From the NCBI GenBank assembly GCA_030039105.1, contig JASHQO010000234.1, positions 1 through 13,387 on the forward strand: DNA of 13,387 nt. Direction: 5' to 3'. The first letter of the stretch is position 1; each line of letters opens with the position of its first letter. The position numbers and the translations under genes were made by a program. Positions 9,098 to 13,387 of the stretch are shown one piece after another. The notes beneath the pieces were generated by a model. The model saw nothing but the letters and a program-made list of their open reading frames with translations, made no database searches and was not told where the DNA came from. Origin of the DNA: Xanthobacteraceae bacterium (GTDB taxonomy: Bacteria > Pseudomonadota > Alphaproteobacteria > Rhizobiales > Xanthobacteraceae).

Positions 9098-9151
9098 CTG
9101 CCGTCGCCCATCGAGGACCACTACGCGGCCACCTCAGGGTGACGGGTTACT

Positions 9152-10117
9152 TTACTTGCCCAGGTCGGGCGCGATCTTCTTGCAGGCCTCGACAAGCGAC
9201 TCGACGGCGCCCGCGGATTTCTCGAACATGGCGCGCTCGGCGCCGTTGAGTTCGATCTCGACGATGCGCTCGACGCCCTTGGCGCCGATCACAACCGGCA
9301 CGCCGACATAGAGGTCCTTGATGCCGTATTCGCCGTTGAGCCAGGCGGCGCACGGCACAACGCGTTTCTTGTCGCGCAGATAGCTTTCCGCCATGGCGAT
9401 GGCGGACGCGGCAGGCGCGTAGAACGCCGAGCCGGTGCGCAACAAGCTCACGATCTCGCCGCCGCCGTTGCGAGTACGGTCGACGATCTCATCGACGCGG
9501 GCCTGGGTGGTCCAGCCCATCTTGACCAAATCGGGCAGCGGAATGCCGGCGATCGCGGAATAACGCACCAATGGCACCATGCTGTCGCCGTGGCCGCCGA
9601 GCACGAAAGCGGTGACGTCTTCAACCGAGACATTGAACTCGTCGGCCAGAAAATAGCGGAAGCGCGCGGAGTCGAGCACGCCCGCCATGCCGACCACCAT
9701 CTGCTTCGGCAGCCCGCAGCACTTCTGCAGCGCCCACACCATGGCGTCGAGCGGGTTGGTGATGCAAATGATGAAGGCGTTCGGCGCATATTTCTTGATG
9801 CCGGAGCCGACCTGCTCCATGACCTTGAGATTGATACCGAGCAGATCGTCGCGGCTCATGCCGGGCTTGCGCGGCACGCCGGCGGTGACGATGCACACCG
9901 AGGCGCCCTCGATCGCCTCATAGGAATTGGCACCGGAGAAGCGGGCGTCGAAGCCATCGACCGGCGACGACTGGACGAGATCGAGCGCCTTGCCCTGCGG
10001 CACACCCTCGGCGATGTCGAACATGACGACATCGCCCAATTCCTTGAGCCCGATCAGATGGGCCAGCGTACCGCCGATTTGACCCGAGCCGATCAATGCA
10101 ATCTTGTGTCGTGCCAT
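9152..10117 (-). CDS. mdh: Malate dehydrogenase (NAD-dependent, LDH-like)
   Basis: Oxidises malate to oxaloacetate with NAD+, closing the TCA cycle. The 321-residue protein belongs to the lactate dehydrogenase-like MDH group common in alphaproteobacteria. It shows the NAD-binding GSGQIGG at 10-16 with the ribose-binding Asp34, and the mobile-loop arginines in VPRKPGMSRDD (Arg83 and Arg89), which mark malate rather than lactate specificity. NPLDAMVW (Asn121), GVLDSARFRYF (Asp149, substrate-binding Arg152) and the catalytic His176 in GGHGDSMVPL complete the active site. AAGGA lies 10 bases before the ATG. It is the first gene of the minus-strand TCA block, with zapE normally next upstream in related genomes; here an NRAMP gene separates them. 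Confidence 0.97.
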   Translation of the reverse strand: MARHKIALIGSGQIGGTLAHLIGLKELGDVVMFDIAEGVPQGKALDLVQSSPVDGFDARFSGANSYEAIEGASVCIVTAGVPRKPGMSRDDLLGINLKVMEQVGSGIKKYAPNAFIICITNPLDAMVWALQKCCGLPKQMVVGMAGVLDSARFRYFLADEFNVSVEDVTAFVLGGHGDSMVPLVRYSAIAGIPLPDLVKMGWTTQARVDEIVDRTRNGGGEIVSLLRTGSAFYAPAASAIAMAESYLRDKKRVVPCAAWLNGEYGIKDLYVGVPVVIGAKGVERIVEIELNGAERAMFEKSAGAVESLVEACKKIAPDLGK

Positions 10118-10164
10118 CCGAGAAACGTCCTTGATTGATGGGCAAAAAGGTCCGGCCAGGGCGG

Positions 10165-10193
10165 TCCTTAGCCCTTTCGGATGACGCGTTCAA
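10165..10193 (-). promoter_or_regulatory. Possible mdh promoter
   Basis: On the minus strand TTGAAC (10193-10188) and TAAGGA (10170-10165) are spaced exactly 17 bases apart, 48 bp upstream of the mdh ATG. The -35 box fits the alphaproteobacterial CTTGA preference, but the -10 box is poor. A plus-strand TTGACG (10200-10205) overlaps the same TCAAG-TCGG-CTTGA palindrome (10190-10203), so divergent promoters for mdh and the NRAMP gene may share this spot. Confidence 0.3.
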
Positions 10194-10278
10194 GTCGGCT
10201 TGACGGGGCAAGTCCGCGGAACGAAAGCGCCTCTGCTATCATTGACGGCGGGCCGCTGCGGCAAGGACGAGAGAGCTC

Positions 10279-11559
10279 ATGGCAGGCAAATCCTGGGCGC
10301 CAAAGTCGCTGTTGCGAGCGTTCGGTCCCGGGCTGATCACCGGCGCGGCCGACGACGATCCGAGCGGCATCGCCACTTATTCCCAGGGCGGCGCGCAATT
10401 CGGTTACGCGCTGTGCTGGACCATGTTCCTCACCACGCCGTTCATGATCGCGATCCAGTTGGTCAGCGCCCGCGTCGGCGCTGTCACCTGCAGCGGACTG
10501 GCCGCCAACCTGAGCAAGGCGCTGCCGGCCGCCCTGCTCTACGGCATTGTCGGCCTGTTGCTGATCGCCAATACGCTCAATCTCGCCGCCGACATTGCCG
10601 CCATGGGCGAGGCCTTGGGGCTGGTGATCGGCGGTCCGAGGCTCGTCTACGTTGTCGCGTTCGGCATCGCCTGCCTCGCCGCCGAAATCACGATTCCGTA
10701 TCACCTCTATGCCCGATACCTGAAGGCCCTCACCCTCGTGCTGTTTGCCTATGTGGTTGCGGCGTTCAGCGTCCGCATTCCCTGGCACGAAGTGCTCGCC
10801 GCCACGTTCCTGCCGCGCCTGACCTGGGATCGCGATTTCCTGTTGATGCTGGTGGCGATCTTCGGCACCACGATCAGTCCCTACATGTTCTTCTGGCAGG
10901 CCGCGCTGGAGGCGGAAGAGCGCAAGCTGCGCAGCAAGGCAGCGAACGACGGCTCCTATGTCGCCAAACGCCTGTCGCGACGGCGATGGACGAGGATGGC
11001 GCTCGACACCGCAGCCGGCATGGTGCTGTCGAATGTCATCGGCTTCTTCATCATCGTCACCACCGCCGCAACGTTGCACGCCCACGGCAAAACCGACATC
11101 ACCACGGCGGCTCAGGCTGCCGAAGCGTTGCGGCCGCTGGCGGGACCGTTGACGTTTCTCCTGTTCGCTCTCGGCATCATCGGCACCGGGCTGCTCGCGG
11201 TGCCGGTGCTGGCCGGTTCCGCGGCCTATGCGGTGGCGGAGTGCCTGGGCTGGCCGGGCAGCCTCGAACTGTCGGCGCGCAAGGCCCCCGGCTTCTATCT
11301 TATCGTCGCCGCGGCGACGGCCGCGGGCTTGGCGGCGGCGCTGACCTCGTTCGATCCGATCCGGATGCTGTTTTGGAGCGCCGTCTTCAACGGCATCGTC
11401 GCCGCGCCGCTGATGCTCGCCATGATGGTGGCGGTCTCGAGCGCCGAGGTCATGGGAAAATTCACCGCCTCGCCAGCGCTGCGCATTTTCGGCGCCGGCG
11501 CTACTGCGCTGATGGGCATCGTCGTCGCGGCGATGCTGGTCACGAGCTTGGCCGGCTGA
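10279..11559 (+). CDS. NRAMP-family metal ion transporter with non-canonical metal-site motifs
   Basis: An integral membrane protein of 426 residues with about 11 predicted transmembrane segments (roughly 14-34, 40-62, 78-100, 113-131, 145-163, 185-212, 240-262, 285-315, 335-357, 361-385, 400-424). The start GPGLITGAADDDPSGIATYSQ aligns with helix 1 of NRAMP (SLC11) proteins, and GTTISPYMFFWQAALEAEE with helix 6. Classic Mn/Fe members have DPGN in helix 1 and MPHN in helix 6; here these are Asp27-Pro-Ser-Gly30 and Ser200-Pro-Tyr-Met203, so the metal-binding Asn and Met are lost while the Asp is kept. I recognise this as a widespread but poorly characterised subgroup; substrate is uncertain (Mg or another divalent ion possible). 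AAGGA lies 11 bases before the ATG. It diverges from mdh and its stop is 5 bp from that of zapE. Confidence 0.85.
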   Translation: MAGKSWAPKSLLRAFGPGLITGAADDDPSGIATYSQGGAQFGYALCWTMFLTTPFMIAIQLVSARVGAVTCSGLAANLSKALPAALLYGIVGLLLIANTLNLAADIAAMGEALGLVIGGPRLVYVVAFGIACLAAEITIPYHLYARYLKALTLVLFAYVVAAFSVRIPWHEVLAATFLPRLTWDRDFLLMLVAIFGTTISPYMFFWQAALEAEERKLRSKAANDGSYVAKRLSRRRWTRMALDTAAGMVLSNVIGFFIIVTTAATLHAHGKTDITTAAQAAEALRPLAGPLTFLLFALGIIGTGLLAVPVLAGSAAYAVAECLGWPGSLELSARKAPGFYLIVAAATAAGLAAALTSFDPIRMLFWSAVFNGIVAAPLMLAMMVAVSSAEVMGKFTASPALRIFGAGATALMGIVVAAMLVTSLAG

Positions 11560-11564
11560 ACCTT

Positions 11565-12743
11565 TCAGGTCTCGACGATGCCGGCGGTCGACGGCGACGC
11601 CTGCGAATGGGCGGCGCCGTGCGGCCGGGCCAGATAGGCCTGCGAGCGCATTTCGATCAGACGCGAGGCAGTGCGCCTGAACTCCTGAGCCTCGAAGCCT
11701 TCGTCGGCGTGGTAGAGATCGTCCGGCTCGGCGGCAGCCGAGGCGATCAGCTTCACGTTCATGTCGTAGAGCGTGTCGATCAGGATGATGAAGCGCTTGG
11801 CGGCGTTGCGGTTGTCATAGGTCATCGTCGGCACGTGGTCGAGGATGATGGTGTGGTACTCGCGCGCGATGCGCAGGTAGTCGGCCGCGGCGAGCGGCGC
11901 CTCGCACAGGTCGTGGAAGGAAAAGCGCGCCACGCCCATGAACGCGCGCGGCACATGCACGCTGCGGCCCTTGAGCGGCAGGTCCTGCGCCGCGCCGGCG
12001 TGGCCGCCGGCGAGCCGCCGCCACGCCTCATCCAGGGCGGCACCGGCCTTGGCGTCCGCCGGCACGTACCACACCGGCAGCCCGGCCAGCTTCTCCAGCC
12101 GAAAATCGGTACGGGCATCGAGCCGCACTACGTCCATGTGCTCCTCGAGCAGATGCACGAACGGCACGAACAGCGCGCGATTCAAACCGTCCTTGTAAAG
12201 CTCCTCCGGCGCCACGTTCGAGGTTGCGACGACTACGATGCCGAGCTCGAACAGCCGCGCGAACAGCCGGCCGAGGATCATGGCGTCGGCGATGTCGGTG
12301 ACGTGGAATTCGTCGAAGCACAGCAGCCACGACTCGGCAAATAGCTGCTCGGCCACCAAGTGGATCGGATCTTCGTGGGCAGGTCCGCCGAGCTTCATCT
12401 TCTGGCGGAGGGCATAGATGCGCTCGTGCACGTCGAGCATGAATTCGTGAAAATGCGCGCGACGCTTGCGCACCACGGGGCTCGCCTCGAAAAACAAATC
12501 CATCAGCATGGTCTTGCCGCGGCCAACGTCACCGTAAATGTAGAGCCCCTTCGGGGTCTGTGCGTCGTTCTTGCGGCTGCCGAACAGCCAGCCGAGCGAC
12601 GACGATTTGCGAGCCAGGCGCTGCTCGGCGATGCGCGCTTCGAGGCGCGCCAGCTTCGCCACGATGGCGAGTTGCGCATTGTCGCTGTCGAAGCGGCCCG
12701 CGGCCACGGCGGCGGCGTATTGCGCTGAGACGGAAGTCGCCAT
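11565..12743 (-). CDS. zapE: Cell division protein ZapE (AFG1-like ATPase)
   Basis: A P-loop AAA-type ATPase. In E. coli ZapE joins the constricted Z-ring; mitochondrial relatives (AFG1/LACE1) act in turnover of respiratory proteins. From the chosen start the protein has 392 residues, within the family range. It shows Walker A GDVGRGKT (71-78), Walker B LLCFDEFHVTD (Asp144-Glu145), the family motif TSNVAPEELYKDGLNRALFVPFV with its conserved arginine, and the C-terminal RFIILIDTLYDMNVKLIASA. I prefer the ATG at 12743 (MATSVSAQYAAAVAAGRF) because homologues begin close to the SxQY motif. An in-frame ATG at 12821 would add 26 unconserved residues; neither start has a convincing ribosome binding site. 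zapE next to mdh is a recurrent arrangement in alphaproteobacteria. Confidence 0.93.
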   Translation of the reverse strand: MATSVSAQYAAAVAAGRFDSDNAQLAIVAKLARLEARIAEQRLARKSSSLGWLFGSRKNDAQTPKGLYIYGDVGRGKTMLMDLFFEASPVVRKRRAHFHEFMLDVHERIYALRQKMKLGGPAHEDPIHLVAEQLFAESWLLCFDEFHVTDIADAMILGRLFARLFELGIVVVATSNVAPEELYKDGLNRALFVPFVHLLEEHMDVVRLDARTDFRLEKLAGLPVWYVPADAKAGAALDEAWRRLAGGHAGAAQDLPLKGRSVHVPRAFMGVARFSFHDLCEAPLAAADYLRIAREYHTIILDHVPTMTYDNRNAAKRFIILIDTLYDMNVKLIASAAAEPDDLYHADEGFEAQEFRRTASRLIEMRSQAYLARPHGAAHSQASPSTAGIVET

Positions 12744-12908
12744 CGACGAGTTTACCGTTGTGGACAAATCATGGCGGGGAGACGCGAGACCTGAAACGCT
12801 TACCAATGTTGCATTGCTCATGCCACGATTTAGCTGTCGTCAAACAGTCGTGAACAATTTACGAGCCATGCGTATACGGAATGTAGGCATGATGCTCAAT
12901 GCTTCGCC

Positions 12909-12938
12909 TTGCCAAATTTCGGTGCTACCCAACATCAT
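12909..12938 (+). promoter_or_regulatory. Possible promoter of the GNAT gene
   Basis: TTGCCA matches five of six -35 consensus positions and CATCAT four of six -10 positions, with an 18-base spacer, 131 bp before the start codon. The tandem repeats would then lie in the 5' leader. Sequence match alone, no other support. Confidence 0.28.
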
Positions 12939-12976
12939 GATTTGATTCGGCATGCTGGCGAAGACGCGCGCACGCC

Positions 12977-13015
12977 ATGAAGCTGCAACATGAAGCTGCA
13001 ACATGAAGCTGCAAC
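12977..13015 (+). repeat. Three perfect tandem copies of a 13-bp unit
   Basis: ATGAAGCTGCAAC is repeated three times without any change at 12977-12989, 12990-13002 and 13003-13015. The third copy is followed directly by GGAGG (13016-13020). Because 13 is not a multiple of three, the ATG of each copy opens a different frame, giving tiny ORFs of 9, 36 and 13 codons; none joins the GNAT frame without a stop. It ends 54 bp before the GNAT start. Confidence 0.9.
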
Positions 13016-13069
13016 GGAGGAAACGGCCGAGAGGGACTCAGTGACAACGAAAGTCAGGAGACCCTTGGT

Positions 13070-13387
13070 ATGCAGGATGTTCTTCCCGAAGGCGGCGTGA
13101 TCCGCAAATTGTGGGTCGGTGAAGCGGACAGATTCCGCGATCACGTGCTGCGCCTCGATCCGACGAGCCGGCACAGCCGGTTCGGCGGCGGCGTGTCGGA
13201 CGAATTCATCCGCGATTACGCCGATCTGACCCACTCGCTGGACGCCGTCGTGCATGGCTTCTTCGTCGGCGGCCAGATGCGCGGCGCCGCCGAGCTGCGG
13301 CTGCTCGGATTACGCTTTCCGCGCCAGGCCGAAGCCGCGATCAGCGTCGAGAAGCCGTGGCAGAGCCATGGCGTCGGCTCGGCGCTG
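13070..13387 (+). CDS. GNAT-family N-acetyltransferase (3' truncated by window end)
   Basis: The frame is open from ATG 13070 to the last base, giving 106 residues with no stop, so the gene continues outside. The start has AGGAG 9 bases upstream. The protein begins MQDVLPEGGVIRKLWVGEAD and contains LDPTSRHSRFGGGVSDEFIRDYA, VVHGFFVGGQMRGAAELRLL and AAISVEKPWQSHGVGSAL. This is the usual GNAT layout: an N-terminal strand and helix, central strands with the AAELR segment, and the beginning of the acetyl-CoA-binding motif (Q/RxxGxG/A form, here QSHGVGSA). The SRFGG-VSDEF block is typical of a group of uncharacterised soil-bacterial acetyltransferases. The substrate (protein, small molecule or antibiotic) cannot be judged from this part. 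Confidence 0.88.
   Translation, partial: MQDVLPEGGVIRKLWVGEADRFRDHVLRLDPTSRHSRFGGGVSDEFIRDYADLTHSLDAVVHGFFVGGQMRGAAELRLLGLRFPRQAEAAISVEKPWQSHGVGSAL

Larger units (their letters stand above)
8981..9144. repeat. 164-bp repeat with terminal inverted repeats between mdh and sucC
   Basis: The ends are a 15-bp inverted repeat with one mismatch: CGTCATCCTGAGGTG at 8981-8995 against CACCTCAGGGTGACG at 9130-9144. Inside, CCTCGAAGGATG (9009-9020) has a partial inverse partner CATCGAGG (9109-9116), and two perfect hairpins occupy the centre. The element fills the spacer, leaving 22 bp to the sucC start and 7 bp to the mdh stop. It carries no credible gene. The outer motif resembles a dispersed intergenic repeat that I recall from Bradyrhizobium and Rhodopseudomonas relatives, so I read it as a non-autonomous palindromic repeat (REP or MITE-like); copy number could not be tested here. 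Confidence 0.7.
12744..13069. other. Divergent spacer between zapE and the GNAT gene
   Basis: This 326-bp stretch is more A/T-rich than its neighbours and holds no convincing gene. It contains the alternative zapE start (12821), an 8-bp palindrome CGTATACG (12871-12878), the 13-bp tandem repeats at 12977-13015 and the ribosome binding site AGGAG (13056-13060) of the GNAT gene. A plus-strand promoter candidate is TTGCCA (12909-12914) followed after 18 bases by CATCAT (12933-12938). Confidence 0.5.

Noticed and set aside
10168..11085. 305-codon minus-strand open frame opposite the NRAMP gene
   Set aside because: Polar, Gly/Arg/Asp-rich shadow of a clear membrane protein gene.
11556..11568. CTGAA-CCT-TTCAG hairpin over the NRAMP and zapE stops
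   Set aside because: Only a 5-bp AT-containing stem with no T-run; too weak to call a terminator.
10200..12344. 714-codon plus-strand open frame covering the NRAMP gene and opposite zapE
   Set aside because: It runs through two clearly identified genes in another frame or strand and has an Arg/His-rich, domain-free translation.
12977..13015. CRISPR array
   Set aside because: The 13-bp units are directly adjacent with no spacers and no cas genes are present.
12990..13100. 36-codon upstream ORF overlapping the GNAT start
   Set aside because: No ribosome binding site before its ATG and no recognisable peptide; kept only as a remark on the repeat.
12935..13255. 106-codon minus-strand open frame opposite the GNAT gene
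   Set aside because: The plus strand encodes a recognisable GNAT protein with a ribosome binding site; the minus frame has no family features.

Overview
The window is a GC-rich alphaproteobacterial chromosome segment, most likely from Rhizobiales of the Bradyrhizobium/Rhodopseudomonas/Pseudolabrys type. The evidence is the gene order zapE, mdh, sucC, sucD, sucA, odhB, lpd, the alphaproteobacterial style of the encoded enzymes, and the repeat between mdh and sucC, whose ends resemble dispersed repeats I associate with that group. No genome comparison could be run, so this placement is inference.

Layout: bases 1-375 hold the 3' end of a plus-strand membrane protein gene (probably DUF4337). It converges on the main block across a hairpin terminator. 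From 10117 down to 413 all genes are on the minus strand and, in transcription order, are mdh (malate dehydrogenase), sucC and sucD (succinyl-CoA synthetase), sucA, odhB and lpd (the E1, E2 and E3 parts of the 2-oxoglutarate dehydrogenase complex), with a small DUF2442 gene just before lpd. Together they carry 2-oxoglutarate to succinate via succinyl-CoA, and malate to oxaloacetate. sucC and sucD overlap by one base. The other internal spacers are 193, 178, 105 and 251 bp, so the block may be processed or transcribed in segments.

Upstream of mdh a plus-strand NRAMP-family transporter gene (10279-11559) diverges from mdh and converges on zapE (minus strand, 12743-11565), with only 5 bp between the two stop codons. 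Its metal-site motifs differ from the classic Mn/Fe transporters. After a 326-bp spacer with three perfect 13-bp tandem repeats, a GNAT acetyltransferase gene starts at 13070 and runs off the window.

Most of the window is ordinary core metabolism. The points worth a second look are: a G/C-asymmetric palindromic stretch that adds about 16 codons in frame inside sucA; a 164-bp repeat with terminal inverted repeats and two strong internal hairpins that fills the mdh-sucC spacer; the altered NRAMP motifs; the DUF2442 gene inside the dehydrogenase cluster; and the 13-bp repeats before the GNAT gene. I see no CRISPR array, tRNA, rRNA, complete insertion sequence, phage gene or recognisable defence system.
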